This document shows, one piece after another, positions 1 to 11,662 of a stretch of DNA of 64,000 nt. The stretch is taken from positions 31,549,849 to 31,613,848 of the forward strand of contig JAOANR010000005.1 of NCBI GenBank assembly GCA_030278955.1, given 5' to 3'. The translations under genes were made by a program, and so were the position numbers. The notes under the pieces were generated by a model. The model saw only the letters and a list, made by a program, of their open reading frames with translations, did not search any database and had not been told where the DNA came from. This stretch comes from Hygrophila difformis. Lineage: Eukaryota; Streptophyta; Magnoliopsida; Lamiales; Acanthaceae. Position 1 is the stretch's first letter; every line of letters begins with the position of its first letter.

Positions 1-130
1 ATCCAAATCATATCTATTCGATTTTTGGGATCCTAAACAGCATTATACTCACTCCAAATCATATGTTTAGTGTATATTCGGATCTAGATTAAATCAATCC
101 CGCCATATCTCAACAAAATCAAGATTTCAC

Positions 131-161
131 CTCTTTAAAAAGAGGCATGACCGATCGGTCA
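131..161. other. Two short adjacent inverted repeats in the leader
   Basis: CTCTTT/AAAGAG at 131-144 is followed by the perfect palindrome TGACCGATCGGTCA at 148-161, about 90 bp before the ORF start. They could form small hairpins in the element's leader RNA, or may be chance. Confidence 0.4.
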
Positions 162-251
162 CACCCTCAACCTTAAATCTGTTAATTTTTCTCTTCTTCC
201 AGTTTAATTAGCTTTCCAATCCCAATCCTTTCTTCCTGAAATTCTGCCACC

Positions 252-1709
252 ATGAGACCAAAGAGAAAGAATAACCCAAGAAACAAGGGTGGAAAGAAAT
301 TGAAAACCACAGAGCCTGCCCCATCACAGATACCAGAAATTAATGAACCCATTCTGGAGCCGGCTGCTGTGGGAGCTGAAGATGAATTTGTAAACAATCT
401 GGTAGCTCCCGACTCGTATAATGGTGATGATACTTCCTTCAATTCTGCTCAACCAACGGAGGATGATCCACAGCAAGAAGAAGATGTCGCTGAATCCCCG
501 GAGGAAATTTCACCAGAAATTCCTCGTGAATCTAAAACCAAGAGGAAGAGTCACAATAGAAAGAACGATACTACTCCTCTGGAAGAATTAACAGGAGATG
601 TTTTCAATCCGGCCATTTTCATCAATCAAACTGCGTATTCTTATTATCAGAATATGGTGGATAGATGGATTTTTGCAGACAAAGGGTTCACTGAAGCTGA
701 CATGGAGAGATTTTCGGTTCATGATGCTCTCATGAGTCGAGGATGGATGAAATTTGCTGCACATCCAGAAGGAGTTTATTCTTGGGAGCTTACCAGACAG
801 TTTTTGTGCAATGCTCAGTATGATCACTACACTTCATGGATTAGAGGAGTGCCTGTGCCATATGGTCCTGCAGTGATCAATGAACTTTATGGTACTGTGG
901 ATGTTTCTTGCCCAGCTACGAAGAAGAAGCACTTCCATGATCCTGTTTATGATGAGGAAGGAGGACCCGAATTGGAGAAAAGAATTTTGAAAGAGATGTT
1001 TGAAACACAAAAGAGGGTGGCCTACATTGGAGAGAAGAAAGCGAATGTTGTAGCTACTTTAATGGCTGCACCGCTCTATCAGATCTACCTGCTCTACAAG
1101 CATAAGGTATTTCCTACTTCACACACTTCACAACCGAGTGCAGAGGATCTTTATTTTGTGTATTGTGTGAAGAACGGGCTACCTATTGATATTGGAGAGA
1201 TGATAGCATATGAGTTGGATAGAATGGCGTCTGATACTGCTCGGATTGTGCTGGGATTTCCTGCACTGATTTGGACACTTTGTGAAAGAGCTGGAGTGAA
1301 TATGACTGCCTATGCTCATGATGTGAAGCCAAAGCCTCCTATCTCTTTCAAGAATTTCTATAACAAGCCTGGAGTAAGATGTGCAGAGCTTGGCTACCCT
1401 ACCACATCCCGTGGGACACCCACTTGTCATCCTGATAGACCTAGTACATCTGGTACTAAGGTAGAGCCTGCAGAGATCGCAATCAATAGGATGACCTATG
1501 AGATTCATCAGCTTAGAGAGGAGATGAAGAGGAAGGAAGATAGTACACGAGCACAAATTTCACAACTTTCTAATAGACTTGAATTTTTCATGACTGAAAG
1601 TCTGGGTGATCGATATATTCCTCCTACTACTAGTTCGAGCTCTACAGGAGATGATGATATTCCTAGGGAAGATGAAGTAGGTGATTCGGATGGATCCTTA
1701 GAAATCTAG
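252..1709 (+). CDS. Gag-like 'putative plant transposon protein' domain ORF
   Basis: An intact 485-aa ORF. Residues 1-115 are Lys/Glu/Pro-rich and low in complexity, with basic stretches that could be nuclear signals. Residues about 115-240 carry the pattern seen in the plant-specific 'putative plant transposon protein' domain: FINQTAYSYYQNMVDRW, then SRGWMKFAAHPEGVYSW, then a segment ending RGVPVPYGPAVINELYG. Residues about 415-450 form a short coiled-coil-like stretch, and the tail is Ser/Asp-rich. There is no zinc knuckle. Proteins of this kind occupy the gag position of large non-autonomous gypsy-related elements; their biochemical role is not established. The first ATG is used; it sits in a favourable context (CCACCATGA). 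Confidence 0.7.
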   Translation: MRPKRKNNPRNKGGKKLKTTEPAPSQIPEINEPILEPAAVGAEDEFVNNLVAPDSYNGDDTSFNSAQPTEDDPQQEEDVAESPEEISPEIPRESKTKRKSHNRKNDTTPLEELTGDVFNPAIFINQTAYSYYQNMVDRWIFADKGFTEADMERFSVHDALMSRGWMKFAAHPEGVYSWELTRQFLCNAQYDHYTSWIRGVPVPYGPAVINELYGTVDVSCPATKKKHFHDPVYDEEGGPELEKRILKEMFETQKRVAYIGEKKANVVATLMAAPLYQIYLLYKHKVFPTSHTSQPSAEDLYFVYCVKNGLPIDIGEMIAYELDRMASDTARIVLGFPALIWTLCERAGVNMTAYAHDVKPKPPISFKNFYNKPGVRCAELGYPTTSRGTPTCHPDRPSTSGTKVEPAEIAINRMTYEIHQLREEMKRKEDSTRAQISQLSNRLEFFMTESLGDRYIPPTTSSSSTGDDDIPREDEVGDSDGSLEI

Positions 1710-3136
1710 ATTCTTGATTAGATAGGATTGCTCCCTTTTTGGTTTAAGTTGTAATAGTTAGAATTATTTTGGTGCTATTTTGCTTATTTAATTAGCTTCT
1801 TTATGTAATAGTTGCTAGAATTTGTGGTATTTTGCTTTTGGTAAATTTATGAAATTTAATATTTTAATTAAATCTGTCCATAATTATTTAATTGATAAAA
1901 TGTGCCTACAAAATAAATAAAAATCTGAAATTTAATAATAAAATCTGAATTTAAATAAATTATGGATGAGGTTTAATTATTTCAACTTATAATTTGCCAT
2001 GAGTTCTAACAATTATCTTTTGTATAAGTGAATACCATATAAATATATAAAGAAGCAGGATATGCCAAGGAGAAGCAAAAAGGGAACATCCATGTTGGTA
2101 AAAAGAAATTCTAGGGATCTACATACTCCAGGTGTGATCTTTTCATGTTTTACATTATTAATTTGCATGAAGTATGTTGGTAAGAGCTTAATTAATTTAT
2201 TTTAATTTCTATTATGTTTTGAATAAAGTAGTACGTGCATGATTAGGATGCTTTGATTATGTTTAATTTAAATTGTGTTTTCCCAGTGGTGCTATTATTT
2301 AGAGATTATCACATCAATGCCAATCTGGAGAAAATCCAAATAAGTCTAAATGTTCTGCTCTAATCCGATTTTACAATTTAATGAGTGTTAGGTTTCTTAG
2401 TTTAAAGTTTTAGACTATGTCAAATTGTTATGCAAGTTGTTTGGGCTATTGATGACAATTCTATTTGCCTTGCAGAAAGCTTTTTGATTAATTAGACTAG
2501 TTATTTAAAATGTGGAGAGTTATCATTATTTATAAACAAATATGCTCGTTCTAAGTCTTTTTAAATGCTTAATTAAAATAAAGTCAGAGTAAGAGCCCTG
2601 TATTGAAAAATAAAACAAAACAAGTTATCTTGCAAAAAGAAAAATAAAAGAAAATTAAAGAATGCAAGATTAAAAAAAAGAAGAGAAAAACAGGGTGATT
2701 AAATAAAAAATTTCATAAACTCTTGACTGGATGACTGGCACATATTCGGTGACACGAGTAGCTTTTGGAATTCAACCGTCTACAACTCAGCCAAAGTGTC
2801 TAGAATATAGTGAAACCTAGCCATAGATTGAGCATATTTAAAGACTGGAAAAGAAAAGCATATTTATATTATTCACTTTCCCATATTGAGTGCTAGGTAT
2901 AATTAATCTGTTTTCTGTATTGTAAGTGCTTTGGATATCTGGTTCTAATAGCTGATGCATACCAATTTGCCTAGTTCTAGCACATTAAACTTTGAACCCT
3001 CTTATCTCATTTTATTGTTGAAATCTATGATTTGGCAGAACTATAAAGACTTTATCTTTATTATCTTGATTGGCAAGTTGATGTGCTAATTGATCTCATT
3101 GCTCAAGGGACGAGCAATATTTAAGTGTGAGGATGT
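1710..3136. other. Non-coding internal region of the LARD-like element
   Basis: AT-rich, with no ORF above background and no enzyme-like translation in any frame. It ends with the purine-rich tract just before the LTR. Confidence 0.6.
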
Positions 3137-5366
3137 TGATGCACCCTGAGAAACCACATTTAAATAAGCTTAAATTATGATAAAAAGAACCTAAATTGCA
3201 TGTATGAGATCCTATTTTATTGCTTTTTAGTGTACATTTCATGTGTTATGTAAATATTAATAAGACTGCTTAATTTGAGCTTATTCGAGCTCAATTTACC
3301 TTGTTTTATGCTTTTTAATAAGACTTTGGTAATTCTAAGACATTGCAATGATGTTTCAGGCATTAAAATGAAGAAAGAAGATGTTCGGAGGTCAAAGGAT
3401 GCAAAATTCGGAATTTTCAACACTGGAAGGCTCCAGAATGCGCCACATCAGCATGGCGGCGCATAAAAATGCTCTTCAGCGCCATTTTATGCGCCACTTC
3501 AACACTTGGAGAAATTTCGGATGGAAAAAGCTTCAGGATGCGCCATCTCTTCTTGGCGGCGCATAAAATGCCATTCCAGCGCCACTTTTTGCGCCGATTG
3601 TCAAATTTGAGGAAATTGTCAGAATGCGCCATTTCTTCTTGGCGGCGCATAAAATGCCACTCCAGCGCCACTTTTTGCGCCGTTTTGGAAAATTCGGAAA
3701 ATCAGCGTATGCGCCAGTTCTACTTGGTGGCGCCTAAAACCCTCTCCGAGCGCCATTTTATGCGCCGACGTCGCGGTTGAGCAGTTTCTTAACCGCCCGA
3801 ACTCGGTTTTAAACACCGTTTTTCTTCATTTTTCGAGAGGAGACTCATATTCATCGACAGAAACTCTCTGAAAACATCTGGACAATGGGAGAAGAAGGCC
3901 GGAAACACAAAATCAAGCCGGAGGAATTGGCCAGAATGATGTTCTGATCGAGTTCTTCTTATCATAGGTGTTGCCTTTCTTTTTCTTGCTTTGTAATGAA
4001 ATGAATTTGCCTCTAAAAGTAATCTGCTATCATGTTCTTAATTTGTAGACGGATTTCTGTATTGTTCGTGTTAGAAGTGTTCTAGAACGGGAGTTCAGAA
4101 TCACTTTGAAGTACGAATTTATCTTTTATGGAAGCAATAATATGACGATGTTTAATTCTGTAATCTGGATTAATTTGCTTTGATTGTTAGAATGTGGATT
4201 AGAATCATGTATTGGCTACCAGAATTTGATCGATTATGAAGATTGGATGAAAACTTTGAATCTGCAATTTTATTTGTTTAATCTGAATTGATCGATTAAT
4301 CTGCCATCATATTAAAATCTGTCTAAATTGGTTTAAGCGCCATTTTTGCCTGATCTTAGAAGTGAAAATCTCATGTTTAGGCGTAATCTGAATTTTAATC
4401 GATTAAGATGGATAAATCTGCTATTCTGCTAAAATCTGTATTAGGATTATATGTTAGACATTACTGAATTGACCGATCTTTTGTGTTTTATCAAATCTGT
4501 GATTTAGAATATTAATCTGCTAAAAGCTTGACTGATCGATCAAACATAAATTATCTATTTTTAGTAATCTGGCATTAATTCTAATCTGTCTGCATTTTAA
4601 TATTATTATTTAAATCCAGTTTACCATGTTTTATTATTATTTTACCATAATTATTAGATTATTTACACTGTTTAGCATAATTTGAATGTTAGAATCTAAA
4701 TCCATAAATTCTGCTTTGCTAAATCGGGAGATAAGAAGTAGAATTAATATTTTAGTACCGGAATTGGGAATAAATTACATTAAAAATGGATTCTAGCATG
4801 TGCACAATGATTTGGGAAATGAAAAGTGCCTATTAATTGCTATAGGAAAATTTGTATGCTTGGAAAAGACTCAAATTTAGGCCTAGAATAATGATTGCGA
4901 AATGTTAGATAATCTAATCAGCTTCCATGAAGTCCGTTTAAGCATAATTTGGAGTTTTAGTAGATTATTATATTTTTAATCTTTATAAAAATATTCAAAC
5001 TTAAGAAATTGATTTTTAGAACATTGGGAAATGTCAAATTATTATACAATTTCTATTTTATAATAAAGATGGCAATTTTTTAAAATATTACAAGCAACTC
5101 CCATTAGTATTTTTATCAATTAAAACTTTAATTTGCTTTATTTTAATTTACTGTCACTGTTTTTAAATTTAAATCACCATTAGAATTAAACAAATCCTTT
5201 TCAAAATATAAAATATATAATATAAACTTAAAACAATTAAAATATTCTCCGGAATGAAATAATATTCTGAAATTCCCTTGGGTTCGACCCGGTATTCACC
5301 GGTTTTTATTACTTGATGACAACCATCCGCTTGTGGTAAAATATGAGTGGTGAAAATCACCCATCA
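3137..5366 (+). repeat. 3' LTR of the LARD-like element (about 2.2 kb)
   Basis: Begins TGATGCACCC and ends CACCCATCA. It contains a GC-rich tandem hairpin block (3438-3775) followed by 1.5 kb of AT-rich sequence in which the word AATCTG recurs. The sequence just outside (5367 on) belongs to an unrelated minus-strand LINE fragment, which supports the border. The partner LTR is outside the window. Confidence 0.65.
3438..3775. repeat. Four tandem hairpin-forming units in the LTR
   Basis: ATGCGCCA starts occur at about 3438, 3538, 3624 and 3709, giving units of about 100, 86 and 85 bp plus a final unit. Each contains TGGCGGCGCATAAAA (or a variant) and, 15-25 bp on, CAGCGCCA...TGCGCC, so each unit is internally self-complementary. 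Confidence 0.8.
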
Positions 5367-5934
5367 TGTCCCTATCGAATTACTCATCTCCAGATTTTCT
5401 AATTCGTCATACGGCCCTTCCCCAACAGCTTCCGATTGATTTTCCCCATCACCTATCTCTTCCCCAGAACTATCCGTAAGTAATCGTTTCCCCTCTGGAA
5501 TCTCACAGCTTTTACAACCGAACTCGCCTCCAGGCTTCCACTCAGGTCAATCGTCCTTCCACTAATTTCGACTCCCTCACCCTCTCGTCGATGGTCTCTA
5601 TGTGTACCAATCGACTCATTTTTACTGGATACCAAGTTATGGGTCGTTGCAATTTCCTTATTACCAATTTGATACTCTCCTTCTATGTTACCCCCAAGCC
5701 TCTGGCTCGTGGGCTCAAAGCCCAACCAGTCCGCGACCCTATTTCCCAATCTACCCAACTTACTAAGCCCTTTCATCTCCAGCCCATCCATAATAGGCCC
5801 AATCATATTCACTTGCACCTCACCCCCATCTGCATTACCGCCATCATTCACATTGGGTACAGTGTCGCCTCCCTGTTGCTTCAAGACGAGCCTTGTTCCT
5901 AGTAATGATTCCTTTTCATCACTTTTATTGCGGA
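5367..5934 (-). pseudogene. LINE ORF1 linker fragment (broken)
   Basis: On the minus strand a continuous frame leaves copia sequence near 5935 and continues into Gly/Asn-rich, hydrophilic sequence, for example GLSKLGRLGNRVADWLGFEP. Near 5500 a frame change leads into an acidic end, TDSSGEEIGDGENQSEAVGE. This resembles the variable linker after the zinc knuckle of plant LINE ORF1 proteins. No catalytic domain is present. The assignment is by texture and is weak. It is abutted by the LTR end at 5366. Confidence 0.4.
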
Positions 5935-8900
5935 ATACCCATTTGGTCCCAATTACATTGGTGTTCTTTGGTCTTTCAACAAGTGTCCATACTTCATTTC
6001 TTTTGAATTGAAGTAATTCCACTTGCATAGCGTTGATCCAGTGCTCATACTGAAGTGCTTCTTCTACTTTGAGGGCTCAATTTTGGAGGTGAAACAATGT
6101 AGTCCAGCTAGCTCTTTATAATCCTGTTTCTTGCCTCTGGTCATTCTTTCATCATTCACGTTGCCAATGATGTCAGTAGGATTATGATACTTGTGAATGC
6201 CTCTGATTTGATCCTCCTGTGGTTCAGTCTGATTTGATGAGGCAGTCTGATCAGGTGTCTGAACTAGTTCGGTGGACTCCTTTTCCTTAGATTCCTGTTC
6301 ACCTTGGTCAGTGTTTGATGAAGTGTTGCTTTGTGAGATTGGAGGGCTGATTGGATTCTCGTCTGCTTTAGAGATGTCTTTGCAAGGAATATCTTCAATG
6401 ATGGCATTTGAGGATTTCAGCACCTTCCTAGTCCTGGGATTGTAAATCCTGTAAGCTCTGCTTGATGTTGAATATCTAACGAAGATTCCTTCCATACTTT
6501 TCTCTTAGAATTTTCCAACATGTTCCCTGTCATTCAACACAAAACATTTGCTGCCAAAAATATGAAAATAAGTAGTTATTGTCTTTTTACCATTCCATAG
6601 CTCATATGGTGTCATTAGAGTGTTAGGTCTCAAATAGACACGATTTATGGTGTAGCAAACTGTGTTGATTGCTTCAGCCCACAAGAATTCAGCAACATTT
6701 TTGGCGTTGAGCATCACCCTTGACATTTCTTGCAGAGTTCGATTTCTCCTTTCCACAACCCCATTTTGTTGAGGAGTCTTAGGTGCAGAAAATTCATGCT
6801 TGATTCCATGATTTGTGCAGTACTCTTCGAAGGACCGGTTTTCAAACTCACGACCATGATCACTTCAAATCCGTTTTACCTTGGTGTCTTTCTCAGTCAT
6901 GATTCGATTGCATAGCTTCTCAAAGGCTTTGAATGCATCACTTTTCTCCCTGAGAAAATCAACCCAAGTATACCTAGAAAAATCGTCAATGCAAACATAA
7001 ATGTACTTTTTACTTCCCAAGCTTTCAACATCAGGGGGGCCGATAAGATCCATATGTAATAGATCAAGACACTTTGTTGATCCAGAGTGTTAAGACAGTT
7101 TCTGTGAACTCCGGTGTTGCTTGTTCTTTGCATATTCTTCACAGAAATCAGCATTTGATTTCTTTAGGTGAGGCAACCCTCGAACATCACCCGTTCTGCT
7201 TAGCTTGATAAGATCTTTGAAATATAGATGTCCAAGCTTTTCATGCCATCGCATAGTGTGATACTCACATGCAGCAGTAGCTAGATTTCAAGATTGAACC
7301 AGTTGATAACAGTTGTTTCTAGAACGCAAATCTCTCATTACACAATCATAGTTGTGGTTGTAGACTTCGCAATACTCCTTGGTGAATTGTACTATGAGAT
7401 TCTCATCATATAGTTGGCTAATGCTGATCAAGTTTGCATGAAGTCCTTCAACAAAGAACACGGGATTGAGCTTTGGGGCATCCTTTCCTTCCTAGGTTCA
7501 TTGACCTGTTAGAGCACCCTTTTTCCCATCTCTGGATACTACAAATCCACCATCGATCTCTTTGTAGTGTTTGAACAATTTTTTATTCCCGGTCATGTGT
7601 CTGGAGCATCCATTGTCAAAGTACCATATGATGTTTTTATCATCATGTGATAGAAAGGCAGCATGGCATCGATTTTCGCCTTTGGGTACCCATTCTCGCC
7701 TAAGATAAATTAACTTCATTTTGATCTTATCATTTTGCCAGACAATGGGTCTTCCATCTTATAGATCATTGACTATTATTCCACAATTCTTTATCTTGTG
7801 ACCTTCAAGTTTGCAGTAATCACATCTGAGAGGAATGGGAGGAGGCGGCATTCTTGTCCATTTGTTTCTCCTTGATGGAAAGGCTTCTTGGTTTCCTTGT
7901 GGTCATTCAGAATTTTTCTATATAGAAACTTCTTGTTGCTTTCTCCTTTTGAGGTAGATCCTTGATATCCTATGCCTTGTTTGTTATCACTTGGTCTCCC
8001 CATGGCAATGACATCATCTAATTTGGCCTTCCCTTTGTTTAGAGCCATGAGAGTTCCTTCAGCTTTGGTAAGCTTTTCTTGAACTTCTGTTAACTCAGTT
8101 TGAAGAGCATCTCTTTGACCTTGCATCTTAGCGTACCATAGTATGTAGTCATTCTTCAGTTCCTCAAGGTCATTATTATCTTTCTGGAGCTCGGCTTTCT
8201 CCTCATGTAGTTCAGCAACATGTTCAGTCAATTTCTTTAGTCGTCCTTTGACCTCTTGGTTTTTGGTTTTGAGAGTGTTAATGTGATCCTTCAGCCTTTC
8301 ATTTTCAACTTGTAGTTCTACCACCTCGGCTATGGAGATTTCTAGTTTTTCAAAAGTTTCTTCATACAGATCATTGACCCTTTTAATGTTCTCGTCTTGT
8401 TCCCTGTTGAACAAAGAGTGTACCATGTTAGAAGAAACCGTATTGACAGAGATAGAAGTTGTACCTTCAAGATGTTCATTGTCTGTGTCTGAATCCCATG
8501 TGCCAACAAATGCAATCTCATGATCAGACTCGTTGTCATTGGATTCCTTATCATCCTCAGATTCACAGAATGTGGCTTGATAGGACTTTTTGGTCTCCTT
8601 TGGTATGTGATTAGCGCAATCTGCTTTCATTTGACCTCGTCCCCCACATTCGACACAAATGATCTCCTTGTCATCTTCAGGTTTAGACTGCTTGGATCTG
8701 TTTTTGTCTAATCACTTGAACTTCTTTAAATATTTGTGGCTAGATGTTCCCAACTCCTTGTTCTTGGATGGATTGAATCTGGCCCTTCTATTTTTTAGAA
8801 TCTGATTCAAACTCTTCGAGAGCATTGCAAGTTCTTCGTCACTGAATTCCTCAGTATCTTCAGTGGACTTGATAGTGCTCCCTTTTGATTCTGATTTGAA

Positions 8901-9487
8901 TGCAACGATTTTATTCTTGACTTTAGGGCAATGGTCCATTTCCCGTGATTGTAGGATTCCCATCAATTCATCAACCTGTAATTTATTAAAGTCTTGGTAG
9001 AGTTTAAGTGCAACTATTTTTGCAATGAATCTTTCAGGAAGCGTCCCTATGATTTTTCGTATGATGGCCTGTTGAGAATAAACTTTGCCAAGCGGAGCCA
9101 TATCCTCGTAGGTATTGGCTAAAGTAGTCCAAACATCATAGGCAATCTTACATCCATCAATCAGTCGATATTGATCATGAGCGATGGCATTGGGAATGGC
9201 ATTCAGTGCTTTGGAGTTTCTTGTAGCAGCAAGTCTTTCGGCAGCTGTCATTCACTTCTGGGCTTCGGAGTTTTCACACCATCTTTTTCAACTGTTGGAG
9301 GCACATACTGATTTTTAATGGCGTCCCATGTACCTTCGTCGAGGGACATGAGAAATGCCTTCATTTGATCTTTCCAGTAGGCATAGTTGGATCCATCAAG
9401 TAACGGAGGTCTGGTTACTGAACCACCTTGATTATCAGTCATCTCTAGTACTGGATCTTGCTCGAGAGCGTGTGGCTCTGATACCAA
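5935..9487 (-). pseudogene. Copia gag-pol polyprotein, several disabling mutations
   Basis: The gag start near 9445 reads RPPLLDGSNYAYWKDQMKAF (DUF4219/UBN2 type). A one-base loss in a Trp codon at about 9250 shifts frame, and a TGA interrupts at about 8710. The zinc knuckle reads C-VE-C-GGRG-Q-MKAD-C (8640-8680), with Gln in place of the zinc-binding His. A long Glu/Lys coiled coil follows (about 7990-8400). The protease shows WYFDNGCSRHMTG, with Asn where Ser/Thr follows the catalytic Asp. The integrase has MDLIGP, SDHGREF and PQQNGVVERRNR; a TGA sits just before SDHG. A one-base loss near 6063 precedes the RT start LLQFKRNEVWTL...NVIGTKWVFRNK. It should normally make all proteins for retrotransposition; here it cannot. 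Confidence 0.85.
9474..9487 (-). other. Primer binding site, initiator-Met tRNA type
   Basis: Minus strand reads TTGGTATCAGAGCC directly next to the LTR end (TGTTAGG on the plus strand at 9489). This matches the usual copia primer site. Confidence 0.85.
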
Positions 9488-9488
9488 T

Positions 9489-10409
9489 TGTTAGGTCCGT
9501 TGAAAGAGATAACCTGTGTACTTGTCCTGAAAACTAGTTCAAACACCTTTCGTGGACACGTTATTCAGTTTAAAATTAATAAGTAGCAGAATGTAAATAA
9601 ACTGAAATAAGGATAAACAAACTCAGAGATTTGTTGACCCAGTTCGGCCTAAGCATAAGTCTGGGGGGATACCAATCCAGGAGGTTTCATTATGTTTTTA
9701 ACTTGATCCAAGATCGAAACAATAGTGAATTAATTTGCCAAACTCCGATCTCCAAGCGGTTGAATCGTCGGACCAAAACTCTCACTAGTTTTGGTGAGGT
9801 CTCCCCGACCTTGTTCCAATTCCTTGAAGGCTTCTCCTTCAAGTCACCCTCGGACGAAACCTATTTGCAAATCCTCCTACAAGAGTTGTTTCGTTTTGGC
9901 TCGTGTGTCGACGACTCCTTGGTATGCTTGATTGAATTCGTCGATCTCAATCAAGATTACAGCAGCACTATCTCGATCAAATCACCCAAGGTTGTGTTGA
10001 TCGAGTAATCCCTTCGGTATAATATATTCACGAACACAGAAAGGAATTCATTTTTCTCACTTCAAGAATATTTCAATGGCACAAGGGAAAGATAATTGAT
10101 TCAAGAGTCGTGCATGTCTACTCCTTGGCCGCGTATCTGAAGTGACCAAAATCTCCTTTCTAAGGTCAGATATTGTTTCCATAAATTCTCCTTCCTTAGA
10201 ATGGAGTTGCCCGGAATAACAAATATTGTTTCCTTAATTCTTTAACACGATCTGGGCAAGGTTGAAGCTAGCCGTTGTGAGTATCATCATGCAGATTCGC
10301 CAGCAATGCTTTCCTCAAATTGTTTGTCGGATAAGATCGCGGTTGGACGAAGGACTGACTAGTTCAGACATTGGTTGTGAACACATTCGCTCAAAACTGG
10401 TTCCGAACA
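9489..10409 (-). repeat. Copia 5' LTR (921 bp)
   Basis: On the plus strand it begins TGTTAGG (9489) next to the primer site and ends CCGAACA (10409), an imperfect 7-bp inverted pair (6 of 7). The right border was chosen from this pair and the change of sequence character; it is inferred because the other LTR is lost. A 125-aa open frame inside it on the plus strand has no recognisable content. Confidence 0.6.
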
Positions 10410-11223
10410 ACTCAGCCTCTCAATCTCCTCATCTTGGCGCTGAAGACTCTACCCAGCCTTGCAATCTCAAGTGTACCTCGGCCTCTAACTGGGCCTTCAA
10501 CTGGCTGACTTTCATCTCCTCATGCCCTCGGATCTCCTGCTGAAGTTTCAGAAGATCCGTACCCAATGTGGGCACCACTTCCATAAGCAACACGAAAGGT
10601 GAATCCAACATCTAAAACCAGCATGTCAGAAATGCAATAATCACAAAATATCCTACTCGTGTCGTGCCTATATGCATATGTGTGTCCCCAACCCCTAAAT
10701 CATAGATTTTAAAATACTTGGCATGTTTGTTTCAAAGGACTTTCATCCAATATCACAGTTAGCATATGCGCTAACTATTCTACCACATATTACCAGACTT
10801 ATAACACTGCAATTGGTGTGATATAAGTCAGATTCAGCCGAATGCCATCAGCTCTAACAGTATGTAGACGCTAAGACATCGCAATTAGTGCAAAATAAGC
10901 TTTTAACCTGGCCGAATCACTTCGGCTTCAAACCACAGGCATCGCTTATGACGCTGCAATTGGTGTAATATAAGCATAAACCAAACATGTATTAATACCC
11001 AGAACATACTTCGTAAAAGTTACAATCATTATTCTCATTTTAAAATAACGTTGAAACTCGCAAGTGCATGTTTAAATAGTGATTCCAAAGTTTTTAAAAA
11101 TGAGTAAACAAACCCCAAAAGGTTTTCCCATTAATACATACACCAAATTCATTCCAAGTTTTCACCCTCGCAAGGGAGTTTCAAAAGTATATTGATTTCT
11201 TTTTTTAAAAGAATAATTTTTTC
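10410..11223. other. Decayed retroelement-like sequence with a short tandem repeat
   Basis: Minus strand 10611-10429 encodes a short coiled-coil-like stretch (KLQQEIRGHEEMKVSQLKAQ) that may be the tail of an old gag. From about 10798 to 10977 a degenerate unit containing GCAATTGGTGTGATATAAG recurs three times, about 70-80 bp apart (10798, 10871, 10945), with CCGAAT words between. No gene seen. Confidence 0.4.
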
Positions 11224-11405
11224 TTGGGACTGCAACCTCCACCCTAACTCTTGCATTAGTATGATATTGTCCGCTTTGGGCCAAGCCCGCACGGTTCTGT
11301 TTTTGGACTCCTCCCAAAAGGCCTAATTTCTAATGGAAGTTGGGTGGACACTTATAAGCGAGTCGTTCTTTTCTTGCTTCACCGATGTGGGTTGGGTTTG
11401 ATACC
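11224..11405 (-). repeat. TRIM LTR, purine-tract side
   Basis: Second LTR copy, beginning TTGGGACTGCAACC where the partner has TTGAGACTGCGACC. The far end is placed before the purine tract at 11406-11420. Confidence 0.7.
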
Positions 11406-11662
11406 CCTCCCTTCAAACCAAGATCACAGATCACATGGCCTCCCCTCGAACTGACACAACTTGATCCGCCAAATCATCTTGCACCGCCACTCCAACTAGC
11501 GGGACTCGCCGCCTGACCACCACAATATCAGGAAGACTTTCGACACAAGGCACCGAACACGGATCCAATCATGATGGCACCAACTGAGGGGGTCTCCACA
11601 CCCGCAGTCCACCGCTGAGTCTGCTGCTGACTCGATCCCCGAACCTGGGCTCTGATACCACT

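Larger units (their letters stand above)
1..5366 (+). mobile_element. LTR retrotransposon, non-autonomous LARD-like, 3' part
   Basis: One ORF (252-1709) is followed by about 1.4 kb of AT-rich non-coding sequence. Near 3105-3136 comes the stretch GGGACGAGCAATATTTAAGTG followed by a purine-rich run, the kind of polypurine-tract context that precedes 3' LTRs of plant Ty3/gypsy-related LARD elements. The LTR then starts TGATG at 3137 and ends CATCA at 5366, a matching inverted terminal pair. No protease, reverse transcriptase or integrase is present between the ORF and the LTR, so the element would need enzymes in trans. The 5' LTR lies before the window start, so length and target duplication cannot be checked. 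The LARD assignment is inference from layout and the gag-like ORF. Confidence 0.7.
5935..10409 (-). mobile_element. Ty1/copia retrotransposon, 3'-truncated
   Basis: Read on the minus strand: LTR 10409-9489, initiator-Met-type primer binding site, gag, protease, integrase, and the first ~35 residues of reverse transcriptase. It is then cut off at about 5935. The rest of RT, RNase H and the 3' LTR are missing. The LTR edge at 10409 borders unrelated sequence. Confidence 0.8.

Noticed and set aside
252..1709. The 485-aa ORF as a host gene
   Set aside because: Its domain pattern is that of plant gag-like transposon proteins, and it is followed by a purine tract and LTR.
3438..3775. Regular repeats as a CRISPR-like array
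   Set aside because: Units are whole tandem duplications inside a plant LTR; no constant-repeat/variable-spacer pattern, and a eukaryotic context.
9631..10008. 125-codon frame on the plus strand
   Set aside because: Lies inside the copia LTR, antisense to the element, with no recognisable domain.
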